A DNA stretch of 20,865 nucleotides from an uncultured Alistipes sp. (GTDB lineage Bacteria; Bacteroidota; Bacteroidia; Bacteroidales; Rikenellaceae). The stretch lies in NCBI GenBank assembly GCA_910583985.1, contig CAJTYA010000024.1, forward strand, positions 1-20,865, in the 5' to 3' direction. Below the pieces are notes generated by a model. That model did no database searches, was not told the origin of the DNA, and saw only the letters and a program-made list of their open reading frames with translations. Shown piece by piece: positions 1 through 6,753 of the stretch; the first letter of the stretch is position 1, and each line of letters begins with the position of its first letter. The position numbers and the translations under genes are program-made.

Positions 1-313
1 GAACAATCGATTTTTCTGTGGTTTCGTGACAAACGGTTTCCAATGAAGAAGCGAGAGGCTTCTCGTCTCGATATACGTGGATCAATTCATAGGCAGAAGT
101 CTTTTGGTCCATACTAAGATATTAAAACCGGTGTTTGCGGCTAAGGCTTTATATAACGGTATGTCTCAAATATAAAAAATTATTTTGATTATCGCAATAC
201 GGCGGGAGTTTTAAAATTAGTTCGTCGATTCGTGGGATCGGTTGTTCGATTGCATCGGCATGTCGGGATCTTGTTTTTAAATCCATCCGTCGGCGATCGT
301 CAATCGGGTCTGT
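1..313. repeat. Left copy of a ~313-bp direct repeat
   Basis: This copy matches 2163-2474 almost base for base at its start and end, with two short indels in the middle (extra bases near 101-118 here; extra bases near 2287-2309 in the other copy). Read on the minus strand it contains the last codons of a degenerate copy of the 2587-3504 gene, its stop, then about 250 bp of AT-rich spacer with a TATATTTG box at 167-174. In the right-hand copy the same spacer lies directly upstream of the NVEALA-type gene. This copy begins at the window edge, so another such gene may lie just outside; that is inference. Confidence 0.9.
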
Positions 314-461
314 TCGGGCTGCAACGGCATCGTCAGCCGTATGCCTTCGAAAGATACGTCGTTGCGGTACGTGCTCGATCTTTCGAAATAGCGGGGATCG
401 TAGTCCGCGTTGAGCTTGTCGTATTTTGCGAGGAACGTGTCGTAGCCGCTGTGCCCGTCCG
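277..461 (-). pseudogene. Remnant of the C-terminal end of the 2587-3504 gene
   Basis: On the minus strand this stretch encodes about 51 residues from DTFLAKYD to TIAD, of which about 46 equal the C-terminal part of the intact gene at 2587-3504. It then ends early in GWI and a TAA stop at 277-279, where the intact protein continues for about 14 residues. Upstream the frame runs into a TGA near 485 with no start codon between, so no protein is expected. The upstream edge (433-457) resembles the 3' part of the NVEALA-type gene at 1787-1811 (23 of 25 bases), so the remnant looks chimeric. It lies about 35 bp beyond the stop of the beta-propeller gene. Confidence 0.85.
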
Positions 462-494
462 AGTCTATACGTCTTCCGATAATTGATCAGCGCA

Positions 495-1673
495 TCAATC
501 GACTGCCTGCGTGTCGGGCTCCTTAAGCGTAAAGAACAGCAGTACAGGATCGTCGTCTTCGTTCAGATCCGTTGCAATCTCTTTGGCTAAATCCAGATAT
601 GTCTGATTTACATATTCTTCTACCTTGCTTAACCGATAGGCCGATACAACCTTGATGAACTGATCTCCGTATGCGAACGTGACCGTTCTGACATAACCTC
701 CGAGCACAGTAAAGGACCGGTTGCTCAGATAGTAATTCTTACCCGATTTTTTTGAATGCAAAATGGTCGGCTCGGATCCCAGAATTCTGAAGAAAGCGAA
801 CCGATCGTTCTCTAAAAATTCTCCGCCGAATTTCGTTTGTTCCTGCATCGACATCAGTTTTTCCTTGGTCAGCCCATGCCAGAAATTCGCCACACCTCCT
901 ACCGGACTCAGGTCGATCCAATACCGAGCGATCAAACCTTCGGGAGTGACCTGATAGACCGTGTCCGAATAGACGTGGGTCGCGTAGACTCGGCCATCGT
1001 CGAATTGTTTTATATTCGGAGAACACCACGAACTGAGTTCTTCGCTGAATTGATTGGGCATAAAACTCTTTCGGATCTGCATGGTTGTATCCATACAATA
1101 GAGCAGATCCTTGTTGTGTGCATAAGACGCCAATCCCGGATCTTTCTCTTCCAATCCATAGGTGGTCAAGAGTATATTTTCCTCATCGAGGTATCTCATA
1201 TGCAAAGGATAGAACGGAAGTTCTTTACGGAACAGAAAGTTCCCTGCCAGATCGTAGTACAATATTTTTTTGCCATGATTGTCCAGAACGGCCACACGTT
1301 GCCGGTCCGGAGTCAGCACGACGTCGAATATGGACAGATATTCTTGGGGACCGCGCCCCTGTCGGCTGATCGTGGCTTGTAATCGTCCCAGACGGTCGAA
1401 TATGAAAATGGATTTCGACAGGTTGTAGTCTGCCACGACGATATTGTCCGGCGTGATCCATAGCGCATCGACTTCCCCGACCGGATTGTTTTCCGTGCTG
1501 CGGAGCTTTACATAGTCGATTTTTTCTATGATGGATTCCAGCGGAGTATCGTATTCAGGGGCACATGCGATCGTGTCTATTTGGGTGACATCGGGGTGTG
1601 TGGTATTCGACGGTTCTGTATTTCGATTGCACGAAAACAGCAGGCCGATGAGGATCAAAGAAAAATATTTCAT
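495..1673 (-). CDS. 6-bladed beta-propeller lipoprotein
   Basis: The 392-residue product begins with a lipoprotein signal peptide, MKYFSLILIGLLFSC, so Cys15 would be lipidated and the protein anchored to a membrane outside the cytoplasm. After a short polar linker (residues 16-45) comes IDYVKLRSTENNPVGEVDALW and blade-like repeats such as SIFIFDRLGRL, RQGRGPQEY and KKILYYDLAGNF. These are typical of the Bacteroidetes 6-bladed beta-propeller (DUF4934-like) lipoproteins. The molecular role of that family is not established; binding of a peptide or glycan partner is a guess. It follows the NVEALA-type gene, with 79 bp holding a hairpin between them and only about 26 bp after its T-tract, so it probably depends on transcription read through from that gene. 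ATG at 1671-1673 places the lipobox correctly. Confidence 0.85.
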   Translation of the reverse strand: MKYFSLILIGLLFSCNRNTEPSNTTHPDVTQIDTIACAPEYDTPLESIIEKIDYVKLRSTENNPVGEVDALWITPDNIVVADYNLSKSIFIFDRLGRLQATISRQGRGPQEYLSIFDVVLTPDRQRVAVLDNHGKKILYYDLAGNFLFRKELPFYPLHMRYLDEENILLTTYGLEEKDPGLASYAHNKDLLYCMDTTMQIRKSFMPNQFSEELSSWCSPNIKQFDDGRVYATHVYSDTVYQVTPEGLIARYWIDLSPVGGVANFWHGLTKEKLMSMQEQTKFGGEFLENDRFAFFRILGSEPTILHSKKSGKNYYLSNRSFTVLGGYVRTVTFAYGDQFIKVVSAYRLSKVEEYVNQTYLDLAKEIATDLNEDDDPVLLFFTLKEPDTQAVD

Positions 1674-1699
1674 AATGCGGTTTTTATAACTGTCGGATG

Positions 1700-1734
1700 A
1701 AAAAATAGGAGAAAGAAAAATATTTTCCTTCTCC
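1700..1734 (-). terminator. Hairpin and T-tract between the NVEALA-type and propeller genes
   Basis: Read on the minus strand, 1734-1708 forms a 12-bp stem (one G-T pair) closed by a 3-base TAT loop, followed at 1707-1700 by TATTTTTT. That is the layout of an intrinsic terminator. It lies 18 bp after the stop of the NVEALA-type gene and 26 bp before the propeller start. I see no promoter between T-tract and start, so it more likely acts as a partial terminator that sets the ratio of peptide to propeller transcripts. It could also protect the 3' end of a short peptide mRNA. Confidence 0.75.
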
Positions 1735-1752
1735 CAATTTATAATCTATGAT

Positions 1753-2139
1753 TTAAAAGGAACTAACTGCGGTACAATCTTGTATTGAACATGTCGTAGC
1801 TGCTGTGCCCGGAGGACATCCCTTTATCAAGTATACGTGTACCATTTTTTCATATCTATTCACTACCTTTCCGTTCAAATCTTTTTCAACTACGGTTACC
1901 TCACATACTACTTCACGAGAATCGGGGTCGTACTGTCCTTCTTGCTGTCCCGATTCCGGGTTTTCTCCTCCTGTTTCCTCTCCGGTTCCACCTCCGTCTC
2001 CGGATTCGCCTCCTTCTCCGTTTGCGAGGGCTTCGATTTGGGACATCAAAAGGGTCGTTTGTGTAAAGGATAGAGTCAGTGTATAGGCGGCCACGCCGAC
2101 GATTACGATGGCCGCAGCAATCAAATATTTGAATCGCAT
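1753..2139 (-). CDS. NVEALA-type small exported peptide
   Basis: This 128-residue protein has one hydrophobic N-terminal segment (about residues 5-25) followed by SQIEALANGE (33-42), matching the NVEALA motif that names a Bacteroidetes family of small exported proteins. Next comes a low-complexity Gly/Glu/Ser linker (41-69), then a compact C-terminal domain with four cysteines (79, 108, 117, 122), which could form two disulfides. Function of the family is unknown. The gene is followed by a hairpin and then the propeller lipoprotein gene, so the two are likely one unit. Its upstream region is the right-hand direct repeat (2163-2474), with a TATATTTG box at 2331-2338 that would give a leader of about 185 nt. 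The long acidic linker is larger than I expect for the family. Confidence 0.8.
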   Translation of the reverse strand: MRFKYLIAAAIVIVGVAAYTLTLSFTQTTLLMSQIEALANGEGGESGDGGGTGEETGGENPESGQQEGQYDPDSREVVCEVTVVEKDLNGKVVNRYEKMVHVYLIKGCPPGTAATTCSIQDCTAVSSF

Positions 2140-2162
2140 AAATTATTCGGGTTAGAATGATT

Positions 2163-2474
2163 GAACAATCGATTTTTCTGTGGTTTCGTGACAAACGGTT
2201 TCCAATGAAGAAGCGAGTGGCTTCTCGTCTCGATATACGTGGATCAATTCATAGGCAGAATATGATATTAAACCGGTGTTTGCGGCTATCGGATGGGACG
2301 GATGTATAGGCTTTATATAACGCTATGTATCAAATATAAAAAATTATTTTGATTATCGCCATACGGCGGGGGTAAAATTAGTTTGTCGATTCGACGAATC
2401 GGTTGTTCGATTGCATCGGCATGTCGGGATCTTGTTTTTAAATTCATCCGTCGGCGATCGCCGTTCGGGTCTGT
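2163..2474. repeat. Right copy of the ~313-bp direct repeat; leader of the NVEALA-type gene
   Basis: Same sequence as 1-313 apart from point changes and two indels. It fills most of the space between the NVEALA-type gene and the hairpin at 2549-2580. On the minus strand its distal end encodes QTRTAIADG then TGA (2444-2446), the degenerate last residues of a relative of the 2587-3504 product. A small stem GAAGC/GCTTC with a 5-base loop (2210-2224) is kept in both copies. The rest is AT-rich spacer. Confidence 0.9.
2331..2338 (-). promoter_or_regulatory. Candidate promoter -7 box for the NVEALA-type gene
   Basis: TATATTTG on the minus strand fits the Bacteroidetes consensus TAnnTTTG, and the identical box occurs in the left repeat at 167-174. 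No clear -33 TTTG is seen at the usual spacing. The leader to the ATG at 2139 would be about 185 nt. Confidence 0.4.
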
Positions 2475-2548
2475 ATCGTGTCTTTAGGTCCTTTCCTTCG
2501 TGCAAAAGGGGCAACTCAGAAAAATAGGAGCGGGATGTCGGATCATAA

Positions 2549-2580
2549 GCGGACCTTCTGCCGGGCGGCGGAAGGTCCGC
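2549..2580 (-). terminator. Hairpin after the unrecognised exported-protein gene
   Basis: A perfect 10-bp inverted repeat (2549-2558 with 2571-2580, 12-base loop) starts 7 bp past the stop at 2587. The following bases on the minus strand (TTATGATCC) are a poor T-tract, so it may be a weak terminator or an mRNA-end stabiliser. Confidence 0.5.
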
Positions 2581-2586
2581 AGAGGG

Positions 2587-3504
2587 TCATTTCCCGTCCG
2601 GGTGCTTCTTTTTCTCGATGGAGATATGCGTTCCGTCGTCGGCGATCGTCATGCGGGTTTCGCCGGGTTGCAACGGCATCGTCAGCCGTATGCCTTCGAA
2701 GGACACGTCGTTGCGGTACGTGTGCGGCCTTTCGAAATAGCGGGGATCGTAATCCGCGTTGAGCTTGTCGTATTTTGCGAGGAACGTGTCGTAGGCCCGG
2801 TGCATTTTTTTCTGGTACCGTCTTTTCCGCTCTTTGGCTTGCCCGGCGGCCGTCGGCTGAATGGGGAAGTGCGGACTGATCTGAATGAAGATCGACTGGG
2901 GCGTGGGATCGCTGCCGCGAATTGCGTTCGGATATTCCTCGTAGCTTTTGAGAAGCAGGTCGTAGGCCATGCGCATGTTTTTTGCGGTCGAGCGATAAAG
3001 TTCGGGCGTCACGCCGTAACATTCCTCGGCTTGTTCGGGAGACAGCGAGAAGCGCAGCGAATCTCCCGATCCGTACAGCCAGTAACTGCTCAGCCACAAT
3101 TGGCCGTGTTCGGACAAGGCGGCATCTTTGCAATCCTGTGTAACGGTCCAGTCCGCTTTGCGGAAAGTCCGGGACAGGCGGTTGGTCATGCGGCAGAATT
3201 TTTTGGCGTACCGGTAAAATTCGGCCGGCATGCCTTGTGCGGCGGCCTCCCTCGCGGAACAGTTCAGCGAAACGATTCCGTTTTCGACTTTCGGCCGCAG
3301 GATCTTCAGGTACCTGTACTGCCGGACCTGTTGTTCGTGCGGATTCCCTCCGACGGTCATGCGGAAGTCGGTCCGGGGACCGATGTATTCCGCATCGCCG
3401 AACAGCGTGGGCGGCGTAAACAGTTCGTCCGAGATTTGCGCCCGGCAATGCCCTCCCAGCCACAGGGCCGGAAGCAGACTCCATAAAAATAATCGGGATT
3501 TCAT
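2587..3504 (-). CDS. Unrecognised exported protein
   Basis: The product has 305 residues. An N-terminal signal peptide (MKSRLFLWSLLPALWLGG, likely cut after CRA at about residue 22) sends it out of the cytoplasm. No lipobox is present, since His precedes the Cys. The mature part is charged and mixed, without transmembrane segments, with an SPEQAEECYG segment and a basic stretch (KERKRRYQKKMHRAYDTF) before the C-terminal section SFEGIRLTMPLQPGE. I do not recognise the family. Degenerate copies of its last ~50 residues occur at 277-461 and at the end of the repeat near 2474, so relatives of this gene once lay beside the NVEALA cassette. A possible minus-strand promoter is at 3667-3697. The start is the ATG at 3502-3504, which fits the signal peptide. 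Confidence 0.75.
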   Translation of the reverse strand: MKSRLFLWSLLPALWLGGHCRAQISDELFTPPTLFGDAEYIGPRTDFRMTVGGNPHEQQVRQYRYLKILRPKVENGIVSLNCSAREAAAQGMPAEFYRYAKKFCRMTNRLSRTFRKADWTVTQDCKDAALSEHGQLWLSSYWLYGSGDSLRFSLSPEQAEECYGVTPELYRSTAKNMRMAYDLLLKSYEEYPNAIRGSDPTPQSIFIQISPHFPIQPTAAGQAKERKRRYQKKMHRAYDTFLAKYDKLNADYDPRYFERPHTYRNDVSFEGIRLTMPLQPGETRMTIADDGTHISIEKKKHPDGK

Positions 3505-3666
3505 GATTTTGGGATTTTATTAAGGGTGGATATATCGGTCTATCGGTGTCTGCGGAGCCGGGGCGAATGTTCCTTGCGGGGAAGCGTCTGTCGCCGTGTT
3601 CTTCGGAAACGGGAAAGCCGGGCCTTTTTCGCATCGGCCGGTTGTCGCGTTTCGAAAGGATTGTTT

Positions 3667-3697
3667 CCAAGTTAACACTTTTTGTTCGAATAGGCAA
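3667..3697 (-). promoter_or_regulatory. Candidate promoter for the exported-protein gene
   Basis: On the minus strand TTG (3697-3695), 20 bases, then TAACTTGG (3674-3667) is one base off the Bacteroidetes -33/-7 pattern (TTTG, 19-21 bases, TAnnTTTG). It implies a leader of roughly 155 nt. Confidence 0.35.
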
Positions 3698-3921
3698 GAA
3701 CCTCCGGGGAATTTTGTCGTATGATCTGTTTCGGCGTTTTCGTGCGTGGCGTTCTTGCATGTCGTTTTTCGGGGCAGGAGGCCGAAGCCGGGATGACGGC
3801 GCAGCAAGAAGGTAGCCCGCTGCGTCGTCGGACGGTAAAAAAGGTGAGGGTTGCCGGAGCGGATTTTTGCCATGATCGTACTGTCGCGAGCGTTTGATGA
3901 CGGACTCGATCGTAAATCGAT

Positions 3922-3929
3922 TATCTTTG
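3922..3929 (+). promoter_or_regulatory. Candidate promoter -7 box for the GNAT gene
   Basis: TATCTTTG matches TAnnTTTG exactly and lies 25 bp before the ATG at 3955. A TTTG at 3893-3896 is at 25 bases spacing, longer than usual, so only the -7 box is convincing. A transcript start near 3936 favours ATG 3955 over the upstream TTG at 3949 by leaving a normal leader. Confidence 0.5.
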
Positions 3930-3954
3930 CCGATGATTATCGAACCACTTGCTT

Positions 3955-4416
3955 ATGGAACCGAACGAGTCCGTTGTCATCAGGGAATACAGGCCGACGG
4001 ATAAAGACGCCCTCATGCGGTTGATCGCGTTGAATACGCCCCGTTTTTTCGCGGAAGAGGAGGCGGAGGAATTCAGCCGGTATCTGGACGAGGAAACGGA
4101 ACTTTATTACGTCCTGCTCGTCGGATGCGAAATCGTCGGATGCGGGGGGATTAACTTGGCGGAGAACGGGACGACGGGGAAAATAAGTTGGGATATGATC
4201 CATCCCGCTTTTCACGGCAAATCGTTAGGAACGAAGTTGTTGAGGTATCGGATCGAAGCGATGGAATCCATGCCGGACATCGAAAAGATAACGGTTCGGA
4301 CTTCGCAGGTGGCCTATAAATTTTACGAGAAGCAAGGCTTCGTTCTGAACGGCATCGAAAGAAATTATTGGGCGCAGGGATTCGATATGTACAGTATGGA
4401 GTACAGGAGAGGGTGA
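3955..4416 (+). CDS. GNAT-family N-acetyltransferase
   Basis: This 153-residue cytoplasmic protein has the GNAT fold in order. The N-terminal VVIREYRPTDKDALMRLI gives beta1-alpha1. SWDMIHPAFHGKSLGTKLL (about 78-96) is motif A, whose basic/Gly-rich loop binds the pyrophosphate of acetyl-CoA. TVRTSQVAYKFYEKQGF (about 103-119) is motif B with the usual Tyr before the turn. The C-terminal FDMYSMEYRR closes the sheet. The substrate cannot be read from the sequence; small-molecule amines or protein N-termini are both possible. ATG 3955 is preferred to TTG 3949, which would only add Met-Leu. The gene stands alone, with its own -7 box and no downstream partner. Confidence 0.85.
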   Translation: MEPNESVVIREYRPTDKDALMRLIALNTPRFFAEEEAEEFSRYLDEETELYYVLLVGCEIVGCGGINLAENGTTGKISWDMIHPAFHGKSLGTKLLRYRIEAMESMPDIEKITVRTSQVAYKFYEKQGFVLNGIERNYWAQGFDMYSMEYRRG

Positions 4417-5216
4417 AAAACGCATGGAGGGTATCTGCGTTTACATAAACGGATTTCCGAAAACGCGGGGGCGTTTCACGCTGGTTATGGAGGACTTTGT
4501 CGCATTGCCCTGTTTTTTAGGTACTCTGCAAGAGGCCGGAGCTTTACCCGTATCGCTCGGTTTGCCTTTCCTGACGGTGCAGAACTTCGAAAGCGCTTCT
4601 TGCCATCGTTCCGAATCTTTTAAGAGGAGGGTTGTCCGTTGCGGGAGAAGCAAGGGGGAATCATGGACGCCGCGATGGTTTCGGTAGCGTCATTCTTCCC
4701 GAAAGATGCCTTTTTGGGCGGAATAACCGCAGCCTGCCTTCCCGCAATCTGCAAACGCTATTCTTGTGCGCTCAATACTTCATCGCATCTGGGGTACTGC
4801 GAGCTAAAATCCCTTTTTTACGATATGGTGTAAACTCGTCTGCGGCTGCCTTTTATCGGGTATCGGGCGAGCCTTGTCTTGCGGAATTTTGCGGGATCTT
4901 CCGGAAGTCGATAGGGGAAGAAGAGGAGGGGAAAAGCCGGGGCGGATCGCGATGTCCGTCTCGATGCCGGAATACGTGCCCGTGGGAGTGTGGCCCGAAA
5001 AAAGGAGGAGGACAGGGGGAGGAACGACAAGTCCGTTCGATCCGTATGCCGGTCTTTCGGAGGGCGGAAAGAGTTTCCGGGGGCAGGCGGGCTGTCGGAA
5101 GGTCGGGGAAACTCTGGTTCGGTACGGATCGCTGATCGGCGGAAACGCCGGGATTATCCGTTGCCGTGGGAGGAGCGCAGGAGCCGGCGAACGAATGGGC
5201 ACTGCCGATGCGCTGT
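4417..5216. other. 800-bp region with no convincing gene
   Basis: Open frames exist on both strands (plus 4424-4687, 4632-5135, 4639-4833, 4874-5218; minus 4441-4653), but they overlap each other and none shows a domain, signal peptide or convincing composition. The segment around 4640-4850 is more AT-rich than the GC-rich, purine-heavy stretch 4880-5060. A small AAACGC/GCGTTT stem lies at 4460-4475. I find no tmRNA, RNase P, SRP or rRNA signature. It may be decayed coding DNA, an interspersed repeat or an untranslated RNA. Confidence 0.5.
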
Positions 5217-5261
5217 AAAAAGAGGCGTTGCCGGACGGTCACACCGTCCGGCAACGCCTCT
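5217..5261 (-). terminator. Very long terminator of tRNA-Arg
   Basis: A perfect 19-bp inverted repeat (5221-5239 with 5243-5261) with a 3-base loop is followed on the minus strand by five T (5221-5217). Its first base is the last A of the encoded CCA of the tRNA, so terminator and tRNA 3' end abut. This is a textbook intrinsic terminator of unusual stem length. Confidence 0.92.
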
Positions 5262-5335
5262 GGTACCCTCGCCGGGAATCGAACCCGGATTACCGGTTTA
5301 GGAAACCGATGTTCTATCCATTGAACTACAAGGGC
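5261..5335 (-). tRNA. tRNA-Arg, anticodon CCU
   Basis: Reading the minus strand from 5335, GCCCTTG pairs with CGAGGGT to form the acceptor stem (two G-T pairs). The D arm is GTTC/GAAC. The anticodon arm TCGGT-TTCCTAA-ACCGG places anticodon CCT, reading the Arg codon AGG. The T arm is CCGGG-TTCGATT-CCCGG. The 3' ACCA is encoded. The gene stands alone, with a strong terminator directly after it. No clear promoter box is seen in the 60 bp upstream. Confidence 0.96.
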
Positions 5336-5739
5336 TTATGTTCTTTGTCTTCGCCTCGGTCCTCTATCGCCCGTTTGCCTTGGGGCAATCGGAACATCGG
5401 GAGGATGCCTTTCTGCGAATGTCCGCTGCCGCACTGCGCGACGGACCGGTCCGCTTTCGTTCGACTGTCGACCGGAAAGACGAAACGTGCCGCTCGCCGT
5501 TTTTCGATACTGCACGCGACCCCCGCCACGGAACTGTACGGCCGCTATATCGAAAAAAGACGGTCCGTCCGTGCCGTTTTTCGGGCCGCTGCGAAAATTT
5601 CCCCTTTCGGGTCGGGCGGATCATATGTCCCGGCTGCCGAGTACGGGAGAAAGAAAGACATTCCCGAAGGCATGAGATTCCGTCCTGTCGCTCGGTAAAA
5701 CCGCTCCGGTACACCGGACGGTTCGTTTCCGGGCTTCCG
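5336..5739. other. Spacer between fabH and tRNA-Arg
   Basis: These ~400 bp hold the fabH terminator (5697-5722) and otherwise no feature I can support. Open frames on both strands here are extensions of frames antisense to fabH or lack any recognisable product. Confidence 0.6.
5697..5722 (-). terminator. Terminator of the yceD-rpmF-plsX-fabH operon
   Basis: On the minus strand ACCG-TCCGG, loop TGTA, CCGGA-(G)-CGGT forms a 9-bp stem with a single bulged base, followed by TTTT and ACC. It starts 17 bp after the fabH stop. Confidence 0.7.
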
Positions 5740-6753
5740 CTATTTCGAAAAGTCGCCTCCGTCGTAGGCCCACTTGACGAAAATGGACCCCCACGTGTAG
5801 CCTCCTCCGAATGCGGCGAGAATCAGGTTGTCGCCTTTTTTCAGTCTCGACTCGTAATCCCACATACAGAGCGGAATCGTCGCGGCCGTCGTGTTGCCGA
5901 ACTTGTCGATGTTGATCATACATTTTTCCTTCGGCAGTCCCATTCGGTGGGCCGTGGCGTCGATGATCCGCAGGTTGGCCTGATGCGGCACCAAATAGGT
6001 GACGTCGTCGGCCGTCAGCTTGTTACGCTGCATGATTTCGACCGCCGTGTCGGCCATGTTCGATACGGCGGCTTTGAATACGGCCTGACCCTCCTGGTAG
6101 ACGTAGTGCCAGTTGTTTTCCACCGTTTCGTGCGTGGCGGGATAGGCCGATCCGCCCGCTTTCATGTAGAGGTGCTGTCCGCCGCCGCCGTCCGAATGCA
6201 GGATGGCATCCAGCACGCCCAGCCCTTCCGTCGACGGTTCGAGCAGCACGGCCGCCGCTCCGTCGCCGAAGATCGGGCAGGTGTTGCGGTCGTTGTAGTT
6301 GATGATCGACGACATCTTGTCGGCTCCGATCACGACGATCTTTTTGAACGTACCCGTTTCGATGTATTTCGACGCGGTGGTCAGCGCGAACAGAAAGCCG
6401 CTGCATGCTGCGGAAAGGTCGAACCCGAACGCCTTCTTCATGCCCGTCTTGTGGCAGACCAGATTGGCCGTCGAGGGGAAGAACATATCCGGCGTGACGG
6501 TCGCGCAGACTACCATGTCGACGTCCATCGGGTCGGTATTGGTCTTTTCGAGCAGGTCTCTGACGGCTTTTTCGGCCATGTAAGAGGTGCCCAGACCTTC
6601 GCCCTTGAGAATATGTCTGGTCTTGATTCCGATGCGCGACATGATCCACTCGTCGGAAGTGTCCACCATGCGGCTCAGTTCGATGTTGTCCAGAATATAG
6701 TCGGGCAGATACGCGCCGACACCGGTGATTGCTGCGGTTGTCTTTTTTGCCAT
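5740..6753 (-). CDS. fabH: 3-oxoacyl-[acyl-carrier-protein] synthase III
   Basis: FabH condenses acetyl-CoA (or a branched primer-CoA) with malonyl-ACP, the first elongation step of type II fatty-acid synthesis in the cytoplasm. The 337-residue protein shows the thiolase fold with the full catalytic triad: Cys117 in SAACSGF, His257 in PHQANLR and Asn287 in FGNTTAA. The C-terminal FGGGYTWGS loop is also present. The start is the ATG at 6751-6753, which shares one base with the plsX stop (TAATG), so translation is probably coupled. A longer upstream frame lies inside plsX and is not credible. It is the last gene of the operon and is followed by a hairpin terminator. Many Bacteroidetes carry further genes such as era after fabH; here the operon ends. 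Confidence 0.97.
   Translation of the reverse strand: MAKKTTAAITGVGAYLPDYILDNIELSRMVDTSDEWIMSRIGIKTRHILKGEGLGTSYMAEKAVRDLLEKTNTDPMDVDMVVCATVTPDMFFPSTANLVCHKTGMKKAFGFDLSAACSGFLFALTTASKYIETGTFKKIVVIGADKMSSIINYNDRNTCPIFGDGAAAVLLEPSTEGLGVLDAILHSDGGGGQHLYMKAGGSAYPATHETVENNWHYVYQEGQAVFKAAVSNMADTAVEIMQRNKLTADDVTYLVPHQANLRIIDATAHRMGLPKEKCMINIDKFGNTTAATIPLCMWDYESRLKKGDNLILAAFGGGYTWGSIFVKWAYDGGDFSK

Larger units (their letters stand above)
3505..3954. other. Divergent intergenic region
   Basis: The 450 bp between the exported-protein gene (minus) and the GNAT gene (plus) hold candidate promoters in both directions, listed separately. An open frame on the minus strand at 3520-3873 shows no signal peptide, domain or plausible composition, and I do not call it. 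Confidence 0.6.

Noticed and set aside
2543..3760. 405-residue minus-strand open frame overlapping the exported-protein gene
   Set aside because: Arg-rich out-of-frame reading; the competing frame has a signal peptide and related copies elsewhere in the window.
3520..3873. 117-residue minus-strand open frame in the divergent spacer
   Set aside because: No signal peptide, domain or promoter, and it covers the candidate promoter region of the neighbouring gene.
4441..4653. 70-residue minus-strand open frame in the gene-poor region
   Set aside because: No recognisable product, and an equally open frame runs on the other strand; kept only as part of the unexplained region.
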